NCBI RefSeq assembly: GCF_021365465.1
Contig: NZ_CP089932.1
Span: forward strand, 434,001-498,000
Origin: Erwinia tracheiphila
GTDB lineage: Bacteria; Pseudomonadota; Gammaproteobacteria; Enterobacterales; Enterobacteriaceae
Length of the DNA stretch: 64,000 nt
Direction of reading: 5' to 3'
How positions within the stretch are numbered: the first letter of the stretch is position 1; every line of letters begins with the position of its first letter. The notes under the pieces are model-generated. The model did no database searches. It saw nothing but the letters and a program-made list of their open reading frames with translations, and was not told the DNA's origin. The translations under genes and the position numbers were made by a program. Below, one piece after another: positions 36,461 to 45,989 of this stretch.

Positions 36461-36667
36461 ATGGAAAGAGCGGTCGATGTCCTCAAGCGTAAGGGTCAGA
36501 AGATCAACGAGCAACTGCTGTTGCATTTGTCACCGTTAGGCTGGGAGCATATCAATCTGACAGGCGATTATATCTGGAAAAGCAACCGGATACCGGCGTC
36601 TGGTAAGTTTTGTCGACTGAGGCCAGCTAAAGCAGAGAGGTCAAAAAATAACCTTAACGTACAATAA
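36461..36667 (+). pseudogene. tnpA: Tn3-family transposase C-terminal fragment
   Basis: MERAVDVLKRKGQKINEQLL followed by HLSPLGWEHINLTGDYIW is the conserved C-terminus of Tn3 TnpA. The bases just before the ATG still encode FWNTVY. The stop falls inside the right terminal repeat, as in intact Tn3 elements. The catalytic DDE core is absent. Confidence 0.8.
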
Positions 36668-36690
36668 TTTTCGATATCCAAACTGACCCC

Positions 36691-36951
36691 ATACAGCGGA
36701 TGGCGATCAACGGACTACTAAATGATTATGGCGAAGCACTGCTGGCGAAGGAAATCGCCTCGCGCGGGCTGCAGGTGGTGGCAGATACTTACTATCGCCA
36801 CCATAAAATGGTGGAAAAATATAACGTTGTCGGCAGTACACCGATATTAGCAGGAGGTGGAGAATACCCGCTACAGGACGGCTTTGGCTGGGCAAGCGGT
36901 GTAACCCGTCGACTGATGACGATGTATCCCGATCTGGTGTGGACCCGTTAA
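36691..36951 (+). pseudogene. treA: Periplasmic trehalase C-terminal fragment
   Basis: From the end of the Tn3-type element the frame reads QRMAINGLLNDYGEALLAKE, VVADTYYRHHKMVEKYNVV and GGGEYPLQDGFGWASGVTRR. These match the last 80 or so residues of family GH37 trehalase. All upstream sequence, including the catalytic Asp, is missing, and several residues are altered (GG/GGGG region shortened). Confidence 0.8.
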
Positions 36952-36980
36952 TCGTCGGGAAAAATCGGTCTGCGAAATAT

Positions 36981-37021
36981 CTGATAAAACTGGTGACCGC
37001 TCACGGCACCGGTTTTATCAG
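36981..37021. terminator. Terminator between treA fragment and the HxlR regulator
   Basis: Arms CTGATAAAACTGGTG (36981-36995) and CACCGGTTTTATCAG (37007-37021) pair with one mismatch; GGCGTTTTTTG follows. It can serve the plus-strand trehalase gene and, in reverse, the convergent regulator gene. Confidence 0.65.
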
Positions 37022-37437
37022 GGCGTTTTTTGTTCAGACGCTGTGGCAAAATCGCGTCGGTTATCCACGATTTGCTGCAGGTTCATTTCAATCCATTCGG
37101 TAAGACCGATTATTTGCTCGCGGACCTGATGGCCCAGTGGCGATAGCCGATAATCAACGTGAGGCGGATTCACGCCGTGGTCAATCCGCTCGACAAAACC
37201 ATATTCTTCCATGTATCGCAGCGTTTGTGCCAGCATCCTCTCGCTAACACCACCAATTTTTCGGCGTAGTTCACCAAAGCGCATGGTCTCTTTTTCCAGT
37301 GCCACCAGAACCAACAGGCTCCAGCGATTGGTGAGGCGCTTAAGCACCATGCGGGACTGACAGGCGACATTAAGCAATTCTCCACGGCGAAAGTTTTCGC
37401 CAGCAGGTCCCGATGTTTTATCTGTGATTATTTTCAT
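37018..37437 (-). CDS. HxlR-family regulator (YtfH-like)
   Basis: A 139-residue HxlR winged-helix protein: NVACQSRMVLKRLTNRWSLL with a cysteine likely used for redox sensing (CQS), LRRKIGGVSERMLAQTLRYM as recognition region and VDYRLSPLGHQ as wing. It is divergent from qorB across 123 bases. In E. coli YtfH/QorR-type proteins sit beside qorB and sense quinones or reactive electrophiles, so autoregulation and control of qorB are likely. Confidence 0.8.
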   Translation of the reverse strand: MKIITDKTSGPAGENFRRGELLNVACQSRMVLKRLTNRWSLLVLVALEKETMRFGELRRKIGGVSERMLAQTLRYMEEYGFVERIDHGVNPPHVDYRLSPLGHQVREQIIGLTEWIEMNLQQIVDNRRDFATASEQKTP

Positions 37438-37560
37438 ACTAACATTTCTGTGCGTACTTACTATTCACAAGTATATGGCATAAGCTGCAGGGGTGAAAAC
37501 GATTTCGCTGGCTGTCAGGCCAGCTCAACGCCATAACATTTCTGATCTAAGGAGAGTATC
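37438..37560. promoter_or_regulatory. Divergent promoter region ytfH-like / qorB
   Basis: Holds both promoters. GTGCGTACTTACTATTCACA with AAGTATATGGCATAAG is a plausible -35/-10 neighbourhood for qorB and contains the near-symmetric GTACTTACTATTCACAAGTA expected of an HxlR site. AAGGAGAG precedes the qorB ATG. Confidence 0.5.
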
Positions 37561-38424
37561 ATGATTGCTATCACCGGTGCGAATGGACAGCTTGGCCGCT
37601 TAGTGATTAACGCTTTACTGAAAAAAATGCCCTCGGAAGAAATTGTCGCCGCCGTGCGTTCCCCGGAAAAAGCGACTGACCTGGCGGAGTTGGGCGTACA
37701 GGTAAGAGAAGCTGATTACGCTAAACCAGAATTGCTGTCCGCGGCTTTTCGCGGTGTGGATAAGCTGCTGCTGATTTCCTCTAGCGAAGTGGGGCGTCGC
37801 ACCCCGCAGCACCAGGCGGTTATTGAGGCGGCGAAAGAGGCGGGCGTGGAACTGCTTGCTTATACCAGCCTGCTACGTGCAGACACCAGCGAAATGCTAC
37901 TGGCTAACGAGCATCGTGAGACCGAGCAGGCGCTGACAGCTTCAGGCATCCCTTACGCTATTTTGCGCAATGGCTGGTACACCGAAAACTATGCGCACAC
38001 GATTGCTGCTGCCCTGGCCTACGGTACCTTTATCGGCGCGGCGCAGGACGGCAAAATCGCTTCTGCCAGCCGTCAGGATTATGCCGATGCGGCGGCGGAG
38101 GTGCTGACGGGGAGTGATGTCGCCAACAAAATCTACGAGCTGGCGGGAGATACGGCCTTTACGCTTGCTGAGTTTACCGCTGAAATTGCCCGGCAGAGCG
38201 GTAAAACCATTAATTACGTTAATCTTCCTGAAGCCGAATTCGCACATGTGTTGAAGGGGGCAGGGCTTCTGGTACCGCTGGCCGAGGTGCTGGCTGACTC
38301 GGAAGCCAATGCGGCAAAAGGTTCGCTGTTTGATGACAGCCACACGCTCAGTGCACTTATTGGTCGTCCAACCACGTCATGGCAGCAGGTTGTGACGGAC
38401 AACGTGTCTAAGACAAGCGCCTGA
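37561..38424 (+). CDS. qorB: NAD(P)H:quinone oxidoreductase QorB-like
   Basis: A 287-residue atypical SDR/NmrA-like protein. It has the Rossmann start MIAITGANGQLGRLVINALL, AAVRSPEKA, LLLISSSEVGRR and YAILRNGWYTENY, as in E. coli QorB (YtfG), which reduces quinones with NADPH. Complete, with a good ribosome site (AAGGAGAG). A GC-rich hairpin CCAGCAGCCCGGCTGCTGG at 38451-38469 lies 26 bases past the stop and may terminate transcription. Confidence 0.85.
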   Translation: MIAITGANGQLGRLVINALLKKMPSEEIVAAVRSPEKATDLAELGVQVREADYAKPELLSAAFRGVDKLLLISSSEVGRRTPQHQAVIEAAKEAGVELLAYTSLLRADTSEMLLANEHRETEQALTASGIPYAILRNGWYTENYAHTIAAALAYGTFIGAAQDGKIASASRQDYADAAAEVLTGSDVANKIYELAGDTAFTLAEFTAEIARQSGKTINYVNLPEAEFAHVLKGAGLLVPLAEVLADSEANAAKGSLFDDSHTLSALIGRPTTSWQQVVTDNVSKTSA

Positions 38425-38992
38425 TTTCTGGGACGGCATGACATCATGTGCCAGCAGCCCGGCTGCTGGTGCCGAGGCAGTGGCTGCCGCCGCGCAGTGC
38501 GTTATGTACGGCATAGAACAGATTACGGCTTACCGTCCAGTGTTAATTCACCCCACTTGCATCAGAGCATAACGGATCAACCCAGTGTAACTGGGCGCTA
38601 GGGCATCCGCCTGGCAAGGTGGTCTGATTGGCACAGGCTTCCGCCAGACTGGCGGTAACGTCTGTGGCATTGTCCCGTTTCCCTGTAGATATTTTTCACA
38701 TGCACCGATCCTTTTGTTGCTCAGTAGCAGGCGATCTCTTTATTGCTCATGTCGTTGGCAGGAAAACGCATTGATTTAACAGTTGGAACGATGCCTGACA
38801 GGATTATTTTCTTCCATAACAGCAATCTGCCGCAATAGCGGGGCGACCAATACCTGCCTGAATGATGACTTCCCCCACCATCTGAGAAAAGACGCAACGT
38901 GTTTTGCATATGGCGGCTGGCATTGATAAAGCATCGGCAACAGAGTGCTGGCGCGCTTGAGGCAAGCGCGCACAGAGTGGTCGAAAGGCGAT
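38425..38992. other. Gene-free region between qorB and the exporter operon
   Basis: Besides the hairpin at 38451-38469 I see no gene. Short frames on both strands lack start sites and family likeness. It is the downstream (3') side of the secretion operon. Confidence 0.5.
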
Positions 38993-41143
38993 TTATGTTT
39001 TCAGGGGGGATTGGTAATCGGGAAAAAGCTCTTCTTTGGTTACCTGCCGGATCTCTCCCTTATCCAGGTAGATAATCCGGTCTGTACTCATGATGGTTTC
39101 CGGGCGGTGCGCGATAATGATCCGCGTGACGTTCATACTGGCGATGGCGTTGTTAATGGCGCTTTCTCTTTCAACATCCAGATGGCTGGTAGCTTCATCA
39201 AGAATCAATAGCTGTGGCTGACGATAGAGCGCTCTGGCCAGCAACACGCGCTGAATCTGCCCCCCTGACAGAGACGATCCCATATCACCGACCAGGCTGT
39301 TGTAACCCATTGGCATGGCGATAATATCATCATGAACCTGGGCAATTTGTGCCACCTCCGTCGCCCTGGCTTCATCATAGGTCGTGTCAAAAAAGCAGAT
39401 ATTGTCCATGATGGAGCCGGCAAATAAGATATCGTCCTGCATCACGCTGCCGATTCGGCCGCGGTAATACTTCATGCCCAGCCGCGTAATATCGATACCG
39501 TTAACGCAGATTTCTCCGCTTTCAGGACGCAGCAGCCCCAATAGCAGCTTCGCCAGCGTACTTTTCCCTTGCCCGGAAGGACCGATAATGGCAACGGATT
39601 CGCCCGGCTGGATGGTAAAACTACATTTTTTAAGAACAAACGGCTCGGTCTGCGCATAGCGAAAATCGATGTCGCATATTTCCACGGAACAGGCGCGGGT
39701 ATGGTCTTCAAGTTTCACCTGACTTTCCGTGTTCTCTTCCGTTTCCGATAACACGATATCTGCCAGACGTTCACCGTGCAGGCGCAGCATAGTAAAGTCG
39801 ATTATTGCATCGACCAGGCCGGTGGTGCGGGAAATAAACTGATCGGAGAAGCTGATAAATGCGACCAGCATACCGCCGCTGAAATTGCCTTCCAGCACCT
39901 GAATAGCCGCCAGCCAAATCAAAACAATTCGGCTGATACCTGAAGTCAGCCCTTGTAACACGCCAAAAAAAATGGACAGCCGCTGAATTTGTATCTCTTT
40001 GTTGGTGGCCTGTACCAGTTCAGCGGCATAGCTGGATACGCGGATTTCAGCTTTATTATTCAGTTTTACCGCCTGCATCCCGCGAATGGACTCCAGCAGC
40101 TGTGACTGGGCTTTAGCAGACGCAATAAGCTGGTCTTCATTCGCCTGACGAAAGGGGCGGAAAGAAACGGCCCTGAGCACCGTATATATAGCAACGGTCG
40201 CCAGCACGATTAAGGTAAGCGTTATGTTGTAGCAAAACAGCACAATCATCGTGACGACGGCCATGACACCATCAAGAATCGAACTGATAAATCGCGTGGT
40301 CAGCGTGTTCTGAATGGTAGAGATCGAGCCAAAACGCGACACGATATCGCCGACATGGCGCTCCTGAAACCAGGCCATCGGCAGCCCCAAAAGATGGGTG
40401 CAGACATTGGTTGACCACTGCACACTGAGCAGGCTGGAAAACCACGTAGTCACCCAGGATCGTAGCGCCGAAATGGCGGTGCGGATCACTATCACGCAAA
40501 GGAACGCGCAGCCGAGCAGGGTAAGCAGCTGCCTGTCTGCGGAAACCAGCACCTGGTCCATCACCCATTGCATATAGAACGGCGCGAGTAAACCGAAAAT
40601 CTCCAGTGCGATCGATAACACCATGACTTGGGTAAATGCTGCGCCAATGCCGGAAACACCGCCAATTAACTTCAGCATCGACAGACTGGTTTTTTCTTTT
40701 TTTGCTTCGAAATGGCTGTTTGGATGCAGCTCCAGGGCGACGCCAGTGAACGAGTTCGATACCTCATCAAGGGGGATCTCACATATTCCTCTGGCGGGGT
40801 CGTGCAGGGTGACCGATTTCTTTGTAACCTTTTTCAACACCACAAAGTGGTTCATGTCCCAGTGCAAAATACAGGGCAACTGTAATTTATCCAGCTCATC
40901 CAGCTCAAGCCGCAGCGCGCGTCCCGATAATCCCATATTGTGGGCGATAAGCATGACATCTGCCAGGGTCGCCCCTTTTTGTGAGGTGGTGTGCTTGCGA
41001 CGGAGGGTAATCATATCGGTTTTATGGCCAAAATAGCTTGCGATCATCCCCACGCAGGTCAGCCCACATTCTGCGGCCTGCGTCTGGTGCAGCACAGGCA
41101 GTTTTTTACGCCATGAGAACTGCAAATTTTCTGCTAATTTCAT
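38993..41143 (-). CDS. Peptidase-containing ABC exporter (C39 domain)
   Basis: A 716-residue inner-membrane exporter of the CvaB/MchF/RaxB type. The N-terminal C39 peptidase has its Cys in TQAAECGLTCVGMIA (about residue 26), His in WDMNHFVVLKK and Asp in LHDPARG. A six-helix membrane domain follows (about 170-440), then the ATPase with Walker A GPSGQGKST, signature LSGGQIQRV and Walker B LLILDEATSHLD. Such proteins cleave double-glycine leaders of microcins or signalling peptides during export. It is the last gene of a three-gene minus-strand operon, starting 29 bases after the adaptor gene. Confidence 0.88.
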   Translation of the reverse strand: MKLAENLQFSWRKKLPVLHQTQAAECGLTCVGMIASYFGHKTDMITLRRKHTTSQKGATLADVMLIAHNMGLSGRALRLELDELDKLQLPCILHWDMNHFVVLKKVTKKSVTLHDPARGICEIPLDEVSNSFTGVALELHPNSHFEAKKEKTSLSMLKLIGGVSGIGAAFTQVMVLSIALEIFGLLAPFYMQWVMDQVLVSADRQLLTLLGCAFLCVIVIRTAISALRSWVTTWFSSLLSVQWSTNVCTHLLGLPMAWFQERHVGDIVSRFGSISTIQNTLTTRFISSILDGVMAVVTMIVLFCYNITLTLIVLATVAIYTVLRAVSFRPFRQANEDQLIASAKAQSQLLESIRGMQAVKLNNKAEIRVSSYAAELVQATNKEIQIQRLSIFFGVLQGLTSGISRIVLIWLAAIQVLEGNFSGGMLVAFISFSDQFISRTTGLVDAIIDFTMLRLHGERLADIVLSETEENTESQVKLEDHTRACSVEICDIDFRYAQTEPFVLKKCSFTIQPGESVAIIGPSGQGKSTLAKLLLGLLRPESGEICVNGIDITRLGMKYYRGRIGSVMQDDILFAGSIMDNICFFDTTYDEARATEVAQIAQVHDDIIAMPMGYNSLVGDMGSSLSGGQIQRVLLARALYRQPQLLILDEATSHLDVERESAINNAIASMNVTRIIIAHRPETIMSTDRIIYLDKGEIRQVTKEELFPDYQSPLKT

Positions 41144-41172
41144 CGTGTTCCAGCCCGGAATAATTTAAAAAA

Positions 41173-42432
41173 TTAAAGAGATGCTTGTCGGCCAAGTGCA
41201 TATAAAGGCTCAAGAACCCACTGATACACGCGACGTTTATCTGTTATAAAATCCGCTTCAAGCGCCCCACCGGGTGGGAGTTTTTCGTTATGGCCGTATG
41301 CGCTGACAAACTGATTATCCAGTTTTACTCGGACCTGGTAGAACGACTCCTGTACCTGCATATCGCCGGTAAGGTGGGACACTTCCTGAGGGGAGAGTGA
41401 TACACGGGAAACGCCGACAACGGTGCCGAACTGAGGACCAAATTTTTGTGAAGGGTAGGCTTCGTAGCGCAATACCACGCGCTGGCCGGGCTTAATAAAA
41501 CCAATCGATCTGCTACTCAGCATAATTCGTGCCTGTAGCTCTGCGTTCTCTGGTAACAGCGAGGCGACGGATTGCCCGGCGGTGACAATCTGGCCCGGTT
41601 TAACCAGCACGGAGCCGACGATAGCGTCATCCGGCGCTTCCAGCCTGATCGAACGACGCGATTCATTTTCTACCCGCGATTGTTGTACTGACGCAAGCTG
41701 CCGTTCAATGTCGTTTTTCTTACTTTGAAAATTAACGGGTTGTTCACGTAGCTGCTGTTCTGTCTGTGTGAGCTTTTGCTGAACATCGATACGCTGGCGC
41801 TCTACGTCCAGAAGGCGCGCTTGTGCATCAAGCAGTGTGGATTGTTGTTGTTCAACCTGCGTGGCCGACGCGAAGCCTTTATCACGCATAAGCTGCAATT
41901 TTTTCACCTGCCCGCGTGCCAAATTAATCTGTAACGTACGCTGGCTTTTCATCCGCTTAAGCTGATCTATTTGCTGCAGCAAAAGTGTCTTCTTTTCTTC
42001 AAGCCCCCGGATGGTTTCAAGATTAAGGGTATCCAGATTTTTTCTTTCTCGCATCAGCCCGGTCAGCTGTTGTTCCAGCTGTTCAGCGATCATCACCCGT
42101 GTTGAACCAAGCTGAGTGGTAATTTCCGATGAGACGGTGGCTAAGATATCGCCTTTTTTGACCGACTGGCCTTCCACCATATTGATATCGGTAACGGTAC
42201 CGCTATTCACCGCCATGATATTCATCATCCCCTCAACGGGGCGAAGAGAACCCTTTGCCGTTTCACGTTTGGTATAACTACCGAAAATGCAAAAAAGAAC
42301 GACGATAAGTGTAACCAGCACGACCAGACTGATATTGACCCAGCGCCAGGGCGGACAATAAAGCGCGACCTTTCCAATGGCTTTGGAGCGGTTTGCTTCC
42401 AGTGCTTCATCCCGGAATAATTTTTCGCTCAT
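41173..42432 (-). CDS. HlyD/CvaA-type membrane fusion protein
   Basis: Periplasmic adaptor of the exporter, 419 residues. There is one membrane segment near the N-terminus (WVNISLVVLVTLIVVLFCIF), lipoyl-like halves (NSGTVTDINMVEGQSVKKGD; APDDAIVGSVLVKPGQIVTA) around a long coiled coil with many Gln/Leu/Arg heptads, and a C-terminal beta domain. ATG 42432 (MSEKLFRDEAL) is preferred over a start 33 bases earlier. It bridges the ABC exporter and the TolC-like protein. Confidence 0.87.
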   Translation of the reverse strand: MSEKLFRDEALEANRSKAIGKVALYCPPWRWVNISLVVLVTLIVVLFCIFGSYTKRETAKGSLRPVEGMMNIMAVNSGTVTDINMVEGQSVKKGDILATVSSEITTQLGSTRVMIAEQLEQQLTGLMRERKNLDTLNLETIRGLEEKKTLLLQQIDQLKRMKSQRTLQINLARGQVKKLQLMRDKGFASATQVEQQQSTLLDAQARLLDVERQRIDVQQKLTQTEQQLREQPVNFQSKKNDIERQLASVQQSRVENESRRSIRLEAPDDAIVGSVLVKPGQIVTAGQSVASLLPENAELQARIMLSSRSIGFIKPGQRVVLRYEAYPSQKFGPQFGTVVGVSRVSLSPQEVSHLTGDMQVQESFYQVRVKLDNQFVSAYGHNEKLPPGGALEADFITDKRRVYQWVLEPLYALGRQASL

Positions 42433-42455
42433 GGCTTTAATCACTATCCTTATGA

Positions 42456-43772
42456 TTAATAACAAATATAATTATTCAGCGTTGAATAATCCAACTCACC
42501 TGTTGCGGCATCCAGTTCAATTTTTGTTTGTAGAAATTTATTTTCTGCTGCTGCCAAATCCTGTATTGAGCGATACAAATCCTTTTCCGCCTCAAACTGA
42601 TCCAACAAGGTTCTCAGCCCGACCTCCTTGCCGTAGATTGTTGAATCCAGTTTTTTCCTGGAAGAATGTTGCAGCTTTTTAAGAGAATGTATTTTCTCTA
42701 AATTATTTTTTAATCCCAGCCAGGAAACGGTCGTTTGCTGCGCCACTTTCCGTCTGGCATCTTCTACCAGCATGAGGTTTTGATTACGCCGACTTGATGC
42801 CTCGAAGCTCTGCGACAGCATTTTCCCTCCCGCAAACAGCGGCACGGAAACGTTCACGCCAATCAAGGTATTTCTGGTTTTTGAGGTAGTACCGAACACT
42901 TCATCAAGAAGATTACCGTTTTCCGCACGGCTCCAGTTATTACCGTAGGTCGCCTGCAGGGAGACCACGGGAAGATGAGCCGCTGCTGCTGCAGTGACAT
43001 CGGCTCTGGCTTCTTCCAGATGATAGAGGGCAGCAACCACATTGAAGTTGTTTTGCACTGCCCGTTTAACAACGGTATCCATATTTTCCCGAACGGGCTG
43101 GAAAAGACACTGCAGATCGCCTTCCTTAATTTCATCGGCTGACAGCCCGGTAAGACGGTTGAAATCAATCCCGGCTTGGCTAAGTTCGTCCTGAGCGGTA
43201 AGCATATCGGTATTCGAGCGATCATAGCTGGCCTGGGCCTCATCCATGTCCAGCTGTGTACCATCACCGATGGCCAAAGCCTGCTTCGCTTTTTCCAGCT
43301 GAAATTTATAGCCTTTTGATTCACGCTGGAATGTGTCGAGCTTTTTGCGGGTGAACAGCACTCCAAAATAGGCGGAGGCAACATTCTGAATCAGTTTTTG
43401 CTGGGCCAGCATAAAGGTAGCATCCGCTGCATTTGCGGCGGCTTCTGCTCGCTGCCATGTCGCATAGCGGCTGAGATCGAAAAGAGGCTGTTGAAGATTA
43501 ATACTGTAGTTATGGTGTTTGATACCCGCCGCATAAGTTGCCCCCGGCTGATCTTGCTTATACCATGTGCTGCTAAGACTGATTTCAGGCAGCAGACCGG
43601 CAAATCCCTGGTAGCGTTTTTGCCCTTCAGCATCACGCAGCTCGACGGCAGCCCTGTATTCACTGTCCCAGTAACTTGCTGCCAGCACAGACTGCTGGAG
43701 ATTGGCTGCATGCGTACTGAAAGCATGAAAGCAAATAATTGCCTGTAAAAGACCGATACGTTTTATATTCAT
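42456..43772 (-). CDS. TolC-family outer-membrane channel of the exporter
   Basis: Outer-membrane efflux protein of 438 residues with a signal peptide (NIKRIGLLQAIICFHAFSTH, then AANLQQS). Two TolC-type repeats are visible: NYSINLQQPLFDLSRYATWQ with ASAYFGVL, and VSVPLFAGGKMLSQSFEASS with KKLDSTIYGKEVGLRTLLD. Having its own channel means the system does not depend on the housekeeping TolC. ATG 43772 is preferred; it has GGAGTG 14 bases upstream, overlapping the end of the preceding ORF. The end runs into the upstream part of the adaptor gene. Confidence 0.87.
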   Translation of the reverse strand: MNIKRIGLLQAIICFHAFSTHAANLQQSVLAASYWDSEYRAAVELRDAEGQKRYQGFAGLLPEISLSSTWYKQDQPGATYAAGIKHHNYSINLQQPLFDLSRYATWQRAEAAANAADATFMLAQQKLIQNVASAYFGVLFTRKKLDTFQRESKGYKFQLEKAKQALAIGDGTQLDMDEAQASYDRSNTDMLTAQDELSQAGIDFNRLTGLSADEIKEGDLQCLFQPVRENMDTVVKRAVQNNFNVVAALYHLEEARADVTAAAAAHLPVVSLQATYGNNWSRAENGNLLDEVFGTTSKTRNTLIGVNVSVPLFAGGKMLSQSFEASSRRNQNLMLVEDARRKVAQQTTVSWLGLKNNLEKIHSLKKLQHSSRKKLDSTIYGKEVGLRTLLDQFEAEKDLYRSIQDLAAAENKFLQTKIELDAATGELDYSTLNNYICY

Positions 43773-43776
43773 AAAG

Positions 43777-44232
43777 TTAAAGCACTCCACGAAAATAAGC
43801 GCGTTCAGGTCGTTTTTTGGCTATTTCCGTTGCCGATTTTTTCAGGAATAACCTTTTTTTTGTCGCAATGACATTTCGGTGAGGCTGCAGCGTAATGTGG
43901 CCATTTTTACATGGTTTATTTATTTTAATCTTGGGATTATTCAGATTGTCCTTGTCTTCCTTAAACGCTGTTTTTAACTTTTTTCGCTTAAATGTTTCTG
44001 TGTATTTTTGGCGTTTTCCTGGTACGCCCCTTTTTTTTTCTGAACCAATAAGGTTGGTTATTTTCTGATCTTTGTTAAGAGGCTTATTAAATAGATTAAT
44101 AAAGAAGTAAATATTTTCTTCTGACGCTGTGATTATAAAAGCATTGTGGTTTTTTATCATAAAAATCAACAAATTGAATCTTTCTTCACTTGCATAAAAG
44201 TCAACTTGTGAAGACACATCCGTATGTCCCAT
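43777..44232 (-). CDS. Small basic protein upstream of the exporter, candidate cargo
   Basis: A 151-residue, very Lys-rich protein whose stop lies 4 bases before the TolC-like start; its last codons include that gene's ribosome site, so it fits the operon. Residues 51-64 (PLNKDQKITNLIGS) resemble a double-glycine-type leader end, with hydrophobic -7 and -4 positions and Gly-Ser at the cut. This would release an 87-residue cationic peptide beginning EKKRGVPGK. An internal start at Met25 would shorten the leader to 40 residues. No family recognised, no strong ribosome site; it may also be a chance AT-rich frame. Confidence 0.4.
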   Translation of the reverse strand: MGHTDVSSQVDFYASEERFNLLIFMIKNHNAFIITASEENIYFFINLFNKPLNKDQKITNLIGSEKKRGVPGKRQKYTETFKRKKLKTAFKEDKDNLNNPKIKINKPCKNGHITLQPHRNVIATKKRLFLKKSATEIAKKRPERAYFRGVL

Positions 44233-45389
44233 AAGGTTTAATCTGACGGACGGCAGGATAACCTTTTTTTATCAGAATGAAAAGGTATAATTAAGGAAAG
44301 TTTTTTTACCGTTACTTTTTGATTGTTTTTTGCTTTATTTAAATCTTTGCTCTTTAAAAAGTCAGATACAGGAATGTATACTTATGTAAGGTATTATTTT
44401 TGCTATAGTCTTCAGGTGGTTCGGGCGATTAATCTTCCACTATTAATTCAAACAATGTGGTAAGGTCGCCCGGCAACTATTATGGTTTCTGTGTCATGTG
44501 ATGGTGCGCTATAGTGCGCAGGGAATGGAGATCTTCTGAGCGTAATAGTGGTTTATTTCTCATTATGTTAGCCGTTGAGCATGTTATTTTTATCGGCGTG
44601 GTAGGCTATTCGATTTTTTAGTAATAAACTTTCTGGTCAGCGTGTTTTTATCTCCAGGGGCGTAATTTCTGGTGATATTGTCATTTTCACTTATTTTCCG
44701 TTAGTTAACTCATTTCTGAATATATCATCTGGCTCAGATGTATTGATTGTATGTTTTCCTCTATCTTTTGTTTTATCTGCGATAAATGACGTTTTTTTGT
44801 ATTGGAATTAATTTCGAGAAATAAAATGTCTTCCTGATGGCAAAAGGAGCAATATTTCAATGTGTTTTTAAAAATGTTGATGAATTTTATGCTTATTGTA
44901 AAGATAGTTCGTGACAGGCTGAGAAAAAAATCTAATAACTAGTGTAAAATGAATATGGGAATTTTCGTTATGACGGAGGAAACGGGGCTGATAAATGGCA
45001 TACTAGACGCAATATTGTTTCAATTAGCTGTTTTTCTCGGATGAGTGAACTTTAATTTATTCTTAAATTTCCTGTTTTCTGTTAAAAAAATTTAAGTCTG
45101 ACAACCAAGCTGTCGCTTTGTCTTTTACAAATATTTGACACCAGAGGTCGCTTATGGGATTAATCCTGCCAGTATGTAAAGATGCTTCGTTTTACCGAAC
45201 GTAAGGCATAAAGAATATTATTTTTTTGGCCAGGTAAGGTCGCTGGTGATCGCTACAGCCAGAGAGCGCTTCGGCAAAGAAAAGCCGAATGTTCTTAAGA
45301 ATTAGTATTATCTTAAAGTCTGTAGGAAAGATATTACATACTAATGCAGGGTTGTAAGCGGTTGCAGGTTTAATACAGTTGGAAAGTAT
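44233..45389. promoter_or_regulatory. Long AT-rich intergenic region between exporter operon and iprA-like gene
   Basis: 1157 bases, very AT-rich, with divergent genes on its two sides, so both promoters lie here. Only short frames occur; one at 44949-45044 (31 codons, MNMGIFVMTEETG) has no clear ribosome site. AT-rich DNA of this type is commonly bound by H-NS. The inverted repeat TTCGGCAAAGAAAAGCCGAA lies at 45271-45290. I see no conserved RNA. Confidence 0.4.
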
Positions 45390-45989
45390 ATGTGTAGTGT
45401 TATTAAAAGCTGTGAACAATTAATAGACTTAATCGCACCCTGTGCAGAAAACTCTGAACCGGATGAGATATCAAGAGGTAAGCGCAGATATAAATTCTGC
45501 AAAAATGAATCTCGCGTAGTGTATCTTTTACAGGAGGGTGACTTCTGTCTGAAGATAAAAGGGAACAATAAGATATTGAGTATCATCTCTGCTCCTTACG
45601 TCATGGGGTTTATACCCTCATCACAGGAAGTCCCGCTGTACCTCGAGCGCGTTGACTACGGCAAAATAAAGCACGTTGATTACGAACTCTTCTGGAAATT
45701 AGTTAATGAAAAAAACATGTTCGCTGAAGTGATGAATATGTTGTCTGCTCAATATACTGATTTAATGGAGATAGTTTCACTTAATAAAAGTACCTCTTCG
45801 GAAGAAGTGAGGTCGCTGGTACAGCGCTGGCAGCAGATCCCGCCCCATTTGCATAAACGCTTCTCCGTCATGTATTTAATCGAAAACAGTTCAGACTTAT
45901 CGAAAAGCTCAATCAGTCGGGTGTTGAAGGAGATGAAGGAAAGAGGGGAAATTTCTCTCGACAGAGGGCGTTTTGACCCGGTGGGTTAA
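45390..45989 (+). CDS. IprA/YaiV-like winged-helix regulator
   Basis: A 199-residue protein with a cyclic-nucleotide-binding-like N-terminal domain (LLQEGDFCLKIKGNNKILSI, APYVMGF) and a C-terminal winged helix (RWQQIPPHLHKRFSVMYLIE, SKSSISRVLKEMKERGEISL). This is the layout of the enterobacterial IprA/YaiV family, linked to peroxide resistance. It is divergent from the exporter operon and may control it, which I infer only from position. No cAMP-binding arginine signature is seen. Confidence 0.65.
   Translation: MCSVIKSCEQLIDLIAPCAENSEPDEISRGKRRYKFCKNESRVVYLLQEGDFCLKIKGNNKILSIISAPYVMGFIPSSQEVPLYLERVDYGKIKHVDYELFWKLVNEKNMFAEVMNMLSAQYTDLMEIVSLNKSTSSEEVRSLVQRWQQIPPHLHKRFSVMYLIENSSDLSKSSISRVLKEMKERGEISLDRGRFDPVG

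Larger units (their letters stand above)
36214..36690. mobile_element. 477-bp Tn3-family deletion derivative
   Basis: Inverted 38-bp ends at 36214-36251 (GGGGGCAGTTTGG...GTACGTTAAG) and 36653-36690 face inwards and differ by one base. Between them lies the last part of a Tn3 transposase gene. The left flank is repA and the right flank is a trehalase gene, with different pentamers (GATAT and ATACA), so one flank has been replaced. Confidence 0.75.

Noticed and set aside
38425-38992. tRNA or small RNA gene between qorB and the exporter
   Set aside because: No cloverleaf or conserved RNA pattern could be traced; only the GC-rich hairpin after qorB stands out.
45192-45419. 75-codon minus-strand frame as a microcin precursor
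   Set aside because: No leader motif or ribosome site, and it overlaps the start of the iprA-like gene in antisense.
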